Counted from the stretch's first letter, positions 52,656 to 61,867 are shown. The stretch: 64,000 bases of DNA from VXNE01 sp965261535 (GCA_965261535.1 OZ253469.1:1426001-1490000); one strand, 5' to 3'. Notes: generated from the letters alone by a model not told the origin. A program made the numbers and translations.

Positions 52656-53672
52656 TCAGTTCCCGTACAGCGCGAGGCTGCCGTCCTCCATTCGTCGGGT
52701 CGGAATCCGATCACGGTCAATGTCTCCCGCAATCGTGTACGCGAGGTCCCGTGCAAACTGCTCATCACCAAAGTGCCATGAGTGGGTGAAATCGCCGACG
52801 AACTCCTTGTCCTTGTTTTCCAAGCCCTGCCAGTACGCACTGCAATCCACATCAACGCACTTCGAATCCGCGTCCTCCGGTAGGCCAACGCGCCCGACGC
52901 GAGGGGCCGTGCCCAGACGCTTGACGTTCGAAATCTTCAGTGCCCGGTCGAATCTGTTCGAGTAGTTCGTGATGCGCACAGCGTGCCGGAACAGAGCCTG
53001 GGACTTGCTGCTATCGCGAAACATCGACGCCGCGGAAATGTCGGCGCCGATGAATGCGATCTGGCTTACCGTCCAATTGACGCTGGTGATCGACGCATGC
53101 TGTTCCGCGTCGGAAAACGCCTCCCGAATCACGTACGCTCCCGTCGAGTGACCGAGCAGGTGCACGTCGATGTCGCATTTTCGTCTCTGACGGTGCTTCT
53201 GCAGGGCCGCGATCAGCTTGATCCCGTCATCCACGAGGCAGAACGCCGTGGCTTTCGCATCGCGCCGGTCTTCCAGGTAGTTCAGCGTCGAGTCGTCGCT
53301 CGGCCAGTCGAAGCTCACGATCGCACCCTTGAATCCTGCGGACCGCAGTCCGTCTTGCAGCAAGTTGTGCCGATGCATGACGTCCTCGATTCGGTTGTTG
53401 TAGCCATGGACGAACACCAAGACGTCGCCGGTCGTGAATGATTCGCGCTTGTTCGGCGACGTCTTCCTTTCGGCGCTACCCGTGCTCGCCCGACTCAGCA
53501 CCTCCTCGCGGAACGCCGTCGGTGTGACCCTGTGCCGTTCCGGATCGGGATCTTTCCCATCGGGGACATTGAGGAATCGGCTGCCTCCCGGCTCGGCACC
53601 GAACTCCTTTCTACCCCTGGTGGTAATGACGTTTCGTGTGCAGACAACCAAGTTGCTGAGCGTCTCGGGCAC
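52656..53672 (-). CDS. Alpha/beta hydrolase, DUF900-like
   Basis: A 338-residue protein with VLVFVHGYNN (strand and oxyanion region), VSFDWPSDDS and nucleophile elbow VHLLGHSTGAYVIREAF, then a possible catalytic acid around FIGADISAASMF and a His in DFTHSWHFGDE. DUF900-type hydrolases are of unknown substrate; some occur in defence or virulence loci. About 75 N-terminal residues form a variable, charged lead (NLVVCTRNVITTRGRKEFG). It is the last gene of a same-strand trio (with 53893-54447 and 54428-55063) but with a 220-bp gap without features, so it may have its own promoter. Cassette origin: between duplicated chromosomal pieces. Confidence 0.75.
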   Translation of the reverse strand: MPETLSNLVVCTRNVITTRGRKEFGAEPGGSRFLNVPDGKDPDPERHRVTPTAFREEVLSRASTGSAERKTSPNKRESFTTGDVLVFVHGYNNRIEDVMHRHNLLQDGLRSAGFKGAIVSFDWPSDDSTLNYLEDRRDAKATAFCLVDDGIKLIAALQKHRQRRKCDIDVHLLGHSTGAYVIREAFSDAEQHASITSVNWTVSQIAFIGADISAASMFRDSSKSQALFRHAVRITNYSNRFDRALKISNVKRLGTAPRVGRVGLPEDADSKCVDVDCSAYWQGLENKDKEFVGDFTHSWHFGDEQFARDLAYTIAGDIDRDRIPTRRMEDGSLALYGN

Positions 53673-53892
53673 GATTCTCCCCCTGCTAGATAGCTGCTGA
53701 CGTGACTGTTACGCTTGCGACCGGCGCGCCCGAGCCCTTCAACCACCTCCCCGATGCGCAACATGACCGAGCGCTACGTTTAGTCCACCGCGTTCAGACC
53801 CGAATGGCTCCACCGGCAGCCTTTGGGGAACGCGGGCCCATCCGTACAACAATGCCAACATCTGCCTCTCTCTCCGGGTTTCAAACGCCCTT

Positions 53893-54447
53893 CTAGTCGG
53901 TTGGGTTGTCGCGCGCCGGGTCTCGTTGCTTGCGCCGCCATAGCTTTCGGATCTCGTCCGCCTTGCCAACCCTTCGTAGCGTACGCAGGACAAACCACCA
54001 ATACTTTGCCCACTCCCGGGACTTCCGCGCGCCTAGGAAGGCCAAGAAACCCCAGTCCACCACATACACCGCGCTGATCGCCGCCGGTACCGGCATGCAA
54101 ATGACCGCGATCAACGCCGCTCCGGTCGGTTCCACTTCGTTGGCGTCCGGGATCGCGAACAACGCCACCGCGATGGCCATGGCCCCAAGGATTCCAACGG
54201 TCCTCCCACACCGAACAACCCAGTCCGAGATCGCGTCCACCCGGTCATACGATTTGGGACTCAGTTCCTCGGCGTACCGACCCACACTGGCTCGGCGCGC
54301 TACGCGTCGCCTTCGCGCCAATTCATCCGGAATCGCTTGCCAGGCTCCGAACAGCGCGTTCATTGCGAATCCAATCTCCAGAAAGGATTTGTAGTCGCCG
54401 AACTTACCCGGCGGAAACCAAGAGAGATCAAGCAGCAGCGTCTGCAC
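53893..54447 (-). CDS. Hypothetical membrane protein of the 52.4-55.2 kb cassette
   Basis: A 184-residue protein, not recognised. It has a soluble N-terminal third, then two hydrophobic segments (about residues 83-100 GRTVGILGAMAIAVALFAI and 105-135 TGAALIAVICMPVPAAISAVYVVDWGFLAFLG), and a basic Arg/Lys/Trp-rich tail (LRRVGKADEIRKLWRRKQR). Its start overlaps the PLD-like gene by 20 bp, so the two are translationally coupled and likely act together. Pairing of a soluble partner with a two-helix membrane protein is a common plan of membrane-acting defence or toxin modules; that is inference only. Confidence 0.6.
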   Translation of the reverse strand: MQTLLLDLSWFPPGKFGDYKSFLEIGFAMNALFGAWQAIPDELARRRRVARRASVGRYAEELSPKSYDRVDAISDWVVRCGRTVGILGAMAIAVALFAIPDANEVEPTGAALIAVICMPVPAAISAVYVVDWGFLAFLGARKSREWAKYWWFVLRTLRRVGKADEIRKLWRRKQRDPARDNPTD

Positions 54448-55063
54448 TCCCGCCCGCTACGGCCACAACCTCTTCGCTCTCGCTGTACAGCACGTCGTCG
54501 AACAACAAGGCGTACTCGCGAGCGGCCTTTCTATCGCCGAAGTTCGCGTAGGCGGGAGTCACTGTGTTGCCGGTTTCGACGCGATACGCCGACTCATCCA
54601 TTACCATGAGAGGGTAGTAGTGGTGATGTGACCGAAGGAAATCAACTGCCGCCTGGCGTGCTCGCCGAATTTCCATTGTCCCCGTTATCTTCCCCTCTTT
54701 CTGAGATTCCAGAATCGAACGCACGAGCGGCTGGTCTTCATCTCCGGCAGCCGGGTCATCGGCTTCCCCTACCACTATGGTCAGCTTGCTTCCTTCCTGA
54801 GACAACAGCTTCTTCGCCGCCTCGGCGATGGCCGGCGACTCGAAAATCGTTTCTCGTTCCGCCGCGCCCAAGTCGCCTATGAACAACCGCACATGCTTCT
54901 TGGCATGGGTCAACAGCGCGCGAATCAAGTACGCCGCATGATCCGGCTTTACGTTGCTAACGCGCGCATCGACCGCGTCATCGAGCATCGCGTCGATATA
55001 TTCGTAGTAGAACCGGTCCTTATCTGTCCAAGTCGTCTTGTCGAATGGATCCGCCACTGACAC
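54428..55063 (-). CDS. Hypothetical protein with PLD-fold-like N-terminal half
   Basis: A 211-residue soluble protein. The stretch HAAYLIRALLTHAKKHVRLFIGDLG, then AAKKLLSQEGSKLTIVVGE, resembles the first half of phospholipase D-fold proteins that bring DNA or lipid phosphates to an HKD site; however no H-x-K-x4-D motif is present, and the pattern SHHHYYPLMVMDESAYRVETGN could be a degenerate second strand-helix. It is the first gene of the cassette on this strand, overlapping the membrane protein gene by 20 bp. Function unknown. Confidence 0.6.
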   Translation of the reverse strand: MSVADPFDKTTWTDKDRFYYEYIDAMLDDAVDARVSNVKPDHAAYLIRALLTHAKKHVRLFIGDLGAAERETIFESPAIAEAAKKLLSQEGSKLTIVVGEADDPAAGDEDQPLVRSILESQKEGKITGTMEIRRARQAAVDFLRSHHHYYPLMVMDESAYRVETGNTVTPAYANFGDRKAAREYALLFDDVLYSESEEVVAVAGGSADAAA

Positions 55064-55192
55064 TTCCTATGAATCTCCTTTGATTCGCCCGACCATACTG
55101 GCTCGCGCATTCCTTCGCAAGCGCCTGACGCGCCCTGGTGACCGGTGCCTCCCAACGGCCATTCCCAACCGCGAGTCTCGAGCCCCAGAGGG

Positions 55193-55538
55193 GTCGGCGA
55201 TGGGAATGTAGCAGCGATCCGCAACGAGATTTCGCAAATGCGGCGGCAGCCCCTCGACCCCGCCGAGGATTCCCATGAGACAGGCGAGGTTGCCCGAGTT
55301 GCAGTCGGTGTCCCAACCTGCGGTGTTGACGACCTTCATGGCCTCCAGGAAGTCACCGTCAGCGTACAGGAGACCCATGACGATGAGAGCGGGGTTCGGC
55401 ACCATGTGGCAGCCGCCGCCGTACCGGTCGTATCCGTAGCTCGCCTGGATCTGTCTGAAGCAATGGCGCCAGTCGCCGGGATTTTCGGCATGCCAGCGCC
55501 GTACATCCTTGATCAGGCAGGCGATGAGGGAGTCGTCG
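55193..55538 (-). pseudogene. Fragment of a diverged ADP-ribosylglycohydrolase gene
   Basis: About 345 bp (KDVRRWHAENPGDWRHCFRQ to PHLRNLVADRCYIP in translation) match the middle of the gene at 55872-57952 with about 5-6 percent base differences. No start or end is attached: one side meets cassette DNA, the other meets the tatC duplicate at 55536. Confidence 0.85.
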
Positions 55539-55858
55539 CCCACGCCGCGCCGGAAGGCGTGACACTGATGACAGACATCAACCGCTACCTCACCTTTGTG
55601 CTGAAGATGTTCTTCGCCTTCGGTGCCGCGTTCGAGATCCCGGTCGCAACGATCCTGCTGGTGCGATCCGGTCTGGCGACGGCGGACGGAATAGCGCGCA
55701 AACGCCCCTATGTCATCGTCGGCTGCTTCATTGTCGGCATGCTGCTGACGCCGCCGGATCCGATCACCCAGATCCTGTTGGCCATCCCTGTCTGGCTGCT
55801 GTTCGAGGTAGGCATCCTGCTGTCGCGCTCGACGGGGCGGCGATCCAAGGACGACTAG
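55536..55858 (+). pseudogene. Duplicate 3-prime fragment of tatC
   Basis: Exact copy of the last part of tatC including the stop; the repeat continues to 55865. It lacks the N-terminal two thirds and a start; the frame is open upstream only through unrelated antisense of the glycohydrolase fragment. Not expected to give a working TatC. Confidence 0.9.
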
Positions 55859-55871
55859 CGCCGCCAATTCC

Positions 55872-57952
55872 CTAGGGGGTGACCTCGACGGTGGTGGTCT
55901 CCGAGCGGCCTTCGTCGAGCACCAGGGCGATGCCGCCGCTCGGCAGGCCCGGATCTCGCGCCGTGAGGGTCACGTTCCCCACACGACCTTCCAACAGTTC
56001 GCCCGTGACGCGCAGTTCCATCTCGTAGGTCTCACCGAACTCCCAGGGCAAGTCGGTTTGCGCGATTACTGTCGTGCCGTCCAGTTCGCGAACGAGCTGC
56101 AGCGACTGATCGTCGCGGTTCAACAGGAGCGCGTAGTAGCGCCGCATTCCCTGGACGCGCGCCGCGATGCCGACGCGACGCGCCAAATGCGGCGTCACAT
56201 CCGCCGCAAGCCGGTAATCGCGCCACTCGCGCGTGCCACAAAGCATCAGGCCGGTGCCCCGGTTCTGCGTCAGGCGCATCCGCGGGCGCCACCGGGAGAC
56301 GATGCTTGTCAGGCCGTTGACCCACGCGTTGCGCCACATGCCACCCGCTGGCGTGCGAGCCAGACGGACGTTGGGCGTACCGCGCCAGCCAAGGTGGCGC
56401 AACACCGCGCGGGCCGAGCCGGTACTACGTATCTGTATTCCCACCGCAGAAATCGGGTACCCGCCGAGGTCCGGTATCTGCCAGGAAATCTCCGCCGTAT
56501 CGTCCTCCCTGATCGTCGCGGGATCGCCAAGGCGGACCCGAAGTTCGTCCTCGGCATCGAAATGCAGCAACCTGAGCCGCGCCTCGAATTCGCCTCCTCG
56601 AGCCGCCGCGACGCTGGCAAAGAGCGTCTGGCCGGGGTTGACCCTCGGCGTCGCCATCAACGTGTAGCCCGCCTTCTCGAAGTATTGCCAGGTATCAGGG
56701 AGTCGACGAAAACGCTCCGCGATACGTTGGTTTCGCCGCCATCGACGTCGATGGCCAGACCGCGGCTGCCGTCGTATTCGACGTTGCCCAGTTCCGCGCG
56801 GTCAGACAGGAACCCTTGCATCGCACCAGGCATGGCGAAATCGAACTGGGCGGGCCCGCGGGTGGCGGGCAACCCGCGTGCTCTTCGACCCATGTCGGCG
56901 ATAGACGCCGCCTCCGTTACGGCGTCCGATATCGCCCGACCGCCGTCGGCGGTGGGGATGTAGCAGCGATCCGCTACGGGATCTCGCAAATGCGGCGGCA
57001 GCCCCTCGACCCCGCCGAGGATCCCCATAAGACAGGCGAGGTTGCCCGAGTTGCAGTCGGTGTCCCAACCTGCGGTGTTGACGACCTTCATGGCCTCCAG
57101 GAAGTCGCCCTCAGCGTACAGAAGACCCATGACGATGAGACCGTGGTTCGGCACCATGTGACAGCCGCCGCCGTACCGGTCATATCCGTAGCTGGCCTGG
57201 ATCTGTCTGAAGCAATGGCGCCAGTCGTGGGGATTTTCAGCATGCCAGCGCCGCACATCCTTGATCAGGCTGGCGATGATGGAGTTGTCGGGCACGACAT
57301 CGAGCGCCGTATCCAACAGCTTGTCGGCATCCCGCTCAACGAACGCCAGCGCCTCCATTGCGGCCAGCGCCCGTGCGCCGTAGACGGCCTCGCCATCGTG
57401 GGACACGCGCGCCGCGCGCTCGGCGAGCGCCGCCGCCCGGTGTGGCTCCCCCGGACAGAGCATGGCCCAGCCGTCTATGAATATCTGCGCCCCGATCTGT
57501 TCCGAAACCACACGGCCGTTGGTCGCCGCGGAACCCGAGTCCGGTGCTTCAACGCCGTTCTGCAATCGCAGGTACGCGGTGTGTTCGGTGGAGTTGCCCA
57601 ACCCGCCCCACCAGAGGATTGTTCAATTCTCGATGATGTAGTTGAGCCAGGACTGGCCGATATCCCTGGGAGGAATGTCGAACGAATCGCCGTAGTCCTC
57701 GAAGGCGCGAACAAATGTCAACGTCCCGCTGATATCGTCGTCGGTGACGAGCAGCCGCTTGCCCAGACGCTCGTGAACGTAGTCGGTGATTTCACCCAAT
57801 TCACGCTCTATGCGCTCGTTGGTCCAGCCTTCGAACGGTCGTCCGAGATGAACCCCGATCAATTTGCCGAGCACGCCCGCATACACCCGTTCGGCGTAGT
57901 CCTTGGGCAGTTCGCCAATCGGCGTCGGGCTTTCTGAGTCGGTCATCGCCAT
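55872..57952 (-). pseudogene. ADP-ribosylglycohydrolase-family gene with C-terminal beta-domain, nonsense codon and frameshift
   Basis: The start (MTDSESPTPIGELPKDYAERVYAGVLGKLIGVHLGRP, 57952) and the body (NSTEHTAYLRLQNGV; AGWDTDCNSGNLACLMGIL, the metal-binding D-T-D-C motif) are ADP-ribosylglycohydrolase-like. An in-frame TGA at 57623-57625 interrupts IIEN-TILWWGG where CGA (Arg) would fit. Near 56698 one base appears missing in a CCC run; adding one C restores VDSPDTWQYFEKAGYTLMATP and joins the C-terminal region (ending 55872), a beta-rich domain. Repaired length is about 693 residues. Family enzymes remove ADP-ribose from proteins or metabolites. Readers preferring intact frames would list 57623-57952, 56657-57601 and 55872-56660. 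Confidence 0.75.
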
Positions 57953-58045
57953 CTCCCTGGTGATTCAACTTACGGCGGCAGGCCTTGTCGGGCTCAGCCA
58001 CACCCGGGCAGGCCCCAAAGGCGGCATTCATACAGATGGCGACGC

Positions 58046-58483
58046 CTACACTGCAAGCAGAATCGTCACCGGGCCATCGTTGACCAGGCTGACCCTCATG
58101 TCGGCACCGAAGACGCCGGTCGCGACGTGCCGCCAGCGCTGCTTCATCACCGCGACATAGTGTTCGTACAGCGCCCGCGCCCTTTCCGGTTCCGCCGCGT
58201 GTCCAAAACTCGGCCGATTGCCGCGAGAGGTATCCGCCGCCAGGGTGAACTGCGAGACGACCAGCACGCTGCCGTCGACATCCACGACCGAACGGTTCAT
58301 CGGCTTCGAAGCATCGGCGAATACGCGCAGCGCGAGGGTCTTCGCCGCCAGCTTTTCTGCCTGCGCTTCGGTGTCTTCCCGGAACACGCCCAGAAAAACG
58401 AGTAGCCCCTGATCGACACGCGCCACGGTTTCGCCGTCGATGGCCACCGACGCGCCGGCAACGCGTTGACACAAGGCCCTCAC
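58046..58483 (-). CDS. dtd: D-aminoacyl-tRNA deacylase
   Basis: A 145-residue protein with QRVAGASVAIDGETVARVDQGLLVFLGV, SQFTLAADTSRGNRPSF (active-site SQFTL) and the C-terminal NDGPVTILL (GPVT cis-Pro motif). It hydrolyses D-amino acids and Gly from mischarged tRNA. The GTG at 58483 gives the conserved (M)RALCQRV start. 93 bp upstream of the damaged glycohydrolase gene on the same strand. Confidence 0.95.
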   Translation of the reverse strand: MRALCQRVAGASVAIDGETVARVDQGLLVFLGVFREDTEAQAEKLAAKTLALRVFADASKPMNRSVVDVDGSVLVVSQFTLAADTSRGNRPSFGHAAEPERARALYEHYVAVMKQRWRHVATGVFGADMRVSLVNDGPVTILLAV

Positions 58484-58603
58484 CGCGCGCCACCCCCGCG
58501 CGGTTCCGCCGCAAGCCTCCCGGGCGACGTCGCGTTCGGGCGTCTGTGCTCCGAACGCGGACCAACAGCGAACGCGCCACGATGACCGGCTACAATAGGC
58601 GGC

Positions 58604-59641
58604 ATGAAGAAAGCCATTGCGCTCATCTCCGGCGGGCTTGACTCCATGTTGGCGGCAAAGGTCATCCAGGAGCAAGGCGTACACGTCGAGGGACTCAATT
58701 TTTACACCGGTTTCTGCGTGGAGGGCCACACCCACGCCATCCGCGAGAAACGCCGCGTCAAGCCGCGCCGGAACAACGCGCTGTGGGTGGCGGAGCAGCT
58801 CGGCATCAAGCTGCACATCATCGATGTGTCCTCCGAGTACAAGGACATCGTGATCAACCCGAAGTACGGCTACGGCCAGAACCTGAACCCGTGCCTCGAT
58901 TGCAAGATCTTCATGGTCGACAAGGCCCGCGCATGGGGCTTCGGCGACCGGGGATTCGATTTCGTCATCACGGGCGAGGTGATCGGCCAACGCCCCAAGT
59001 CGCAGCGCAAGGAAACCATGCCGCTGATCGCACGCGAATCCGGCACCGACGACCTCCTGCTGCGACCGCTATGCGCGAAGAATCTGCCCCCGACAAGGCC
59101 CGAACGGGAAGGCTGGATCGACCGCGCCGCGTTGTACGGTTTCCATGGCCGCAACCGCAAGCCCCAGATGGCGCTGGCGGAATCGTTCGGCTTTTCGGAC
59201 TACGCGCAACCCGCCGGCGGCTGCTGCTTCCTGACGGACGCCCAGTACGCGTCCAAGTTGCAGGACCTGTGGGACGCCCGAGGCGAGCGCGACTACGAAC
59301 TCGACGACATCATGCTGCTGAAGGTGGGCCGCCACATCCGGCCCGCCAGCCACTACAAGCTCATCGTGGGGCGCGAAGAAGGCGAGAACCGGTTCCTCGA
59401 AGGCTATCGCAAGAGCTTCCTCCACTTGCGGACAACCGTGTTCCCCGGACCCTTGGCCCTGATCGATGGCGCACCGCAACCCGGCGACGTGACGCTCGCC
59501 GCGCGGATACTGGCGCGCTATGGCCAGGGCCGTACCGCGCCGCGCGTCGACGTGAGCGCCCACCACACCAACGGCGTGGTGGAAATGCTGAATGTCGAAC
59601 CATTGCCGCCGATGGACCTGCCCGCATCCTGGCATGTATGA
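58604..59641 (+). CDS. PP-loop ATPase, MnmA/ThiI-like tRNA thiolation enzyme
   Basis: A 345-residue protein with the PP-loop SGGLDSMLAAKVI at residues 9-21, FNPCLDC-like NLNPCLDCKIFM (candidate catalytic Cys pair), GEVIGQRPKSQRKE and PAGGCCFLTD, and a C-terminal all-beta tail (YKLIVGREEGENRFLEGY). It activates a substrate uridine by adenylation for sulfur insertion. It is not MnmA proper: the order and the GGCC motif differ. Overlaps tusA by 4 bp, which supports a sulfur-relay role. Confidence 0.82.
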   Translation: MKKAIALISGGLDSMLAAKVIQEQGVHVEGLNFYTGFCVEGHTHAIREKRRVKPRRNNALWVAEQLGIKLHIIDVSSEYKDIVINPKYGYGQNLNPCLDCKIFMVDKARAWGFGDRGFDFVITGEVIGQRPKSQRKETMPLIARESGTDDLLLRPLCAKNLPPTRPEREGWIDRAALYGFHGRNRKPQMALAESFGFSDYAQPAGGCCFLTDAQYASKLQDLWDARGERDYELDDIMLLKVGRHIRPASHYKLIVGREEGENRFLEGYRKSFLHLRTTVFPGPLALIDGAPQPGDVTLAARILARYGQGRTAPRVDVSAHHTNGVVEMLNVEPLPPMDLPASWHV

Positions 59642-59904
59642 CCGCGCGGCAAACTGAGGCTGGTGCCGCGCGAGGTAACCGCCAACGATTGGACGTCCGC
59701 GGACTGCTGTGTCCCCTGCCGGTCATTCGCACCCAGGATCGCGTCGAAAATCTCGCTCCGGGAACATTGCTTGACATCTTTGCGACCGACCCCGGCGTGC
59801 TGCAAGACATTCCCGCGTGGTGCCGCGTTCACGGCCATAGACTGGTCGCGACTACGCGCGATCGCGCGCGTATTCGCATCACAATCGAAGTATGCGAGAC
59901 TTGA
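59638..59904 (+). CDS. TusA-family sulfurtransferase
   Basis: An 88-residue protein with the TusA core LDVRGLLCPLPVIRTQDRV, in which the CPxP cysteine carries persulfide, and TLLDIFATDPGVLQDIPAWC. TusA passes sulfur from a cysteine desulfurase to acceptor enzymes. The tight coupling to the PP-loop gene suggests the latter is its acceptor. Confidence 0.9.
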   Translation: MTARQTEAGAARGNRQRLDVRGLLCPLPVIRTQDRVENLAPGTLLDIFATDPGVLQDIPAWCRVHGHRLVATTRDRARIRITIEVCET

Positions 59905-59929
59905 ACCTCGACCAAACGGCAAGAGAGTC

Positions 59930-59946
59930 CGCACTGATATGGTGCA
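59930..59946 (+). promoter_or_regulatory. Candidate NtrC binding site upstream of glnA
   Basis: CGCACTGATATGGTGCA contains GCAC-N7-GTGC, the NtrC half-site arrangement (consensus TGCACC-N5-GGTGCA), about 140 bp before the sigma-54 promoter, a normal enhancer position. Confidence 0.75.
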
Positions 59947-60071
59947 TCATATCGAGGCGCGCACCACGGCGGACACCATTGCGGAGGCCGAGTGCGCCGT
60001 GAAACGGCAGTCGGCGAAGCGCGCGAGCCTGATTTGCGCGTGATCGGCTGCAAGGCAACGAAAACGCCGCA

Positions 60072-60087
60072 TGGCACTGATATTGCT
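60072..60087 (+). promoter_or_regulatory. Sigma-54 promoter of glnA
   Basis: TGGCACTGATATTGCT fits TGGCAC-N5-TTGCW with GG and GC exactly 10 bp apart. Start of transcription is expected near 60098, leaving a leader of about 140 nt before glnA. The rest of 59905-60241 holds no gene. Confidence 0.85.
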
Positions 60088-60241
60088 TGACACGTAGGGG
60101 AACCAAGCAGAAAGAGGTCGAGTTCCTTCAGAGCCAGGTTCGCCGGCGGCGTCACGGCGAGGGCAACCGGCGCGTCGTCCCAAGCAAGAAGCGAAGGCTT
60201 CGCCAAATCAATCAATTGCAAACAACGGAGCGGAATCCGAA

Positions 60242-61654
60242 ATGTCGGAAAACACGTTAAAACTGATCAGCGACAACGATGCCAAGTGGGTGGACCTGCG
60301 TTTTACCGACCCCAGAGGCAAGGAGCAACACACGACCATCCCCGCAGACCGACTGGACGCGGATGCTCTCGCGGACGGCATCATGTTCGATGGTTCGTCC
60401 ATCTCCGGATGGAAGAGCATCAACGAATCGGACATGATGCTCATGCCCGACGATTCAACTCCCGTGGTCGACCCCTTCCGCGACGAAACGACCGTCAACC
60501 TGCGCTGCGACATTATCGAACCCACCACCATGCAACCGTATGGGCGGGACCCGCGTTCGACCGCAAAGCTCGCCGAGCAGTACCTTATTGCCACCGGCAT
60601 CGGCGACAAGGCCTACTTTGGTCCGGAAGCCGAGTTCTTCGTCTTCGACGATGTCCGTTGGAAGGTCGGCATGTCCGGCTGCTCCTATGCCATATCCGCA
60701 GAGGAAGCGGCCTGGGAGTCCGACACCGAATTCGAGGGCGGCAACATGGGCCACCGGCCAACGGTCAAGGGCGGATACTTCCCGGTGCCGCCGGTCGATT
60801 CCGGAGCGGACCTGCGCAACGCGATGTGCAGCGCCATGCAGGCCATGGGGCTTGAGATCGAGGTCCACCACCACGAGGTGGGGACCGCTGGCCAGGCCGA
60901 GATCGGCGCACGCTTCAACACGCTGGTGAAAAAAGCCGACGAACTGCAGATCTACAAGTACTGCGTCCACAACGTTGCGCAAGCCTACGGCAAGACAGCG
61001 ACGTTCATGCCGAAACCGCTGGTGGGCGACAACGGGAATGGCATGCATGTGCACCAGTCCATCTCCAAGGGCGGCGAAAATGTCTTTTTCGGCGACGCCT
61101 ATGCCGGCCTGTCGGAGACGGCCCTCTACTATATCGGCGGCATCATGAAGCACGCGCGGGCGCTCAACGCGTTCACGAACTCGACCACCAACTCCTACAA
61201 GCGTTTGGTGCCCGGCTTCGAAGCGCCCACATTGCTCGCCTATTCGGCGCGCAACCGTTCCGCTGGCGTCCGCATTCCCTACGTCCAAGGGGGCAACCCG
61301 CGAGGGTATCGCACCGAGGTCCGCTTCCCGGACGCCGCCGGCAATCCGTATCTGACATTCGCTGCCATGCTGATGGCGGGCATCGACGGCATCCAGAACA
61401 AGATCCACCCCGGTGACCCGTTCGACAAGGATCTCTACGATCTGGCCCCGGAGGAACTCGAAGGCGTCCCGACCGTGTGCGCATCGTTGGAAGAAGCGAT
61501 CGCAGCCCTTGATGCCGATCGCGGATTTCTGACAGCCGGCGGCGTCTTCAGCGACGATCAGATAGACGGCTACATCCAACTGAAGCAGGAAGAAGTGGAT
61601 GTGCTGCGCATGACCACGCACCCTGCCGAGTTCCAGCTGTATTACTCCGCCTGA
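60242..61654 (+). CDS. glnA: Glutamine synthetase type I (GS-I beta)
   Basis: The 470-residue enzyme makes glutamine from glutamate, ammonia and ATP. It has the N-terminal VDLRFTDPRGKEQH, FDGSSISGW, GPEAEFFVFDDV metal-binding Glu, the HHEVGTAGQAEIG block, NGNGMHVHQSISKGG, KRLVPGFEAPT and the adenylylation-site Tyr in DKDLYDLAPEE, so control by GlnE is expected. A GGAG ribosome site lies 12 bp before the ATG. Transcribed from the sigma-54 promoter under NtrC. Confidence 0.98.
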   Translation: MSENTLKLISDNDAKWVDLRFTDPRGKEQHTTIPADRLDADALADGIMFDGSSISGWKSINESDMMLMPDDSTPVVDPFRDETTVNLRCDIIEPTTMQPYGRDPRSTAKLAEQYLIATGIGDKAYFGPEAEFFVFDDVRWKVGMSGCSYAISAEEAAWESDTEFEGGNMGHRPTVKGGYFPVPPVDSGADLRNAMCSAMQAMGLEIEVHHHEVGTAGQAEIGARFNTLVKKADELQIYKYCVHNVAQAYGKTATFMPKPLVGDNGNGMHVHQSISKGGENVFFGDAYAGLSETALYYIGGIMKHARALNAFTNSTTNSYKRLVPGFEAPTLLAYSARNRSAGVRIPYVQGGNPRGYRTEVRFPDAAGNPYLTFAAMLMAGIDGIQNKIHPGDPFDKDLYDLAPEELEGVPTVCASLEEAIAALDADRGFLTAGGVFSDDQIDGYIQLKQEEVDVLRMTTHPAEFQLYYSA

Positions 61655-61671
61655 CGCAACGCCCCGAGTGA

Positions 61672-61704
61672 ACCGCGATGGCGGCAACATGCCGTCATTG
61701 CGGT
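61672..61704. terminator. Hairpin after glnA, weak terminator candidate
   Basis: Imperfect inverted repeat ACCGCGATGGCGGC / GCCGTCATTGCGGT with a 5-nt loop, 18 bp after the glnA stop. Only a short T-run (TTT) follows, so it may be a transcript end signal or an mRNA-stabilising hairpin. Confidence 0.4.
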
Positions 61705-61867
61705 TTGCGTCAACGCGGGCCGGGCGAACATCTCACACATTGCGCGTGCGCGATCCTACGCCGTGCGGCGCGGGTGACTGTCGCGCCGCGACGGCGTTTC
61801 GAGGCAAACTGCCTATCCAATGACACGGCTTCCCCGCACGCGGATTCCACGTCGGCGACGGTCCCCG

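Noticed and set aside
53739..53993. Small frames in the 220-bp gap of the cassette
   Set aside because: Arg-rich, low-complexity translations without a ribosome site; they look like chance frames.
57623..57625. TGA inside the glycohydrolase gene as recoding (selenocysteine or Trp)
   Set aside because: The expected residue is Arg (CGA), no selenocysteine element is evident, and TGA is used as a normal stop throughout the window.
59950..59970. A second NtrC site next to the first (GCACCACGGCGGACA)
   Set aside because: Only one half (GCAC) matches; the other half is too poor to claim.
61672..61704. A strong rho-independent terminator after glnA
   Set aside because: The hairpin is clear but the T tract is only three bases, so it is listed as weak.
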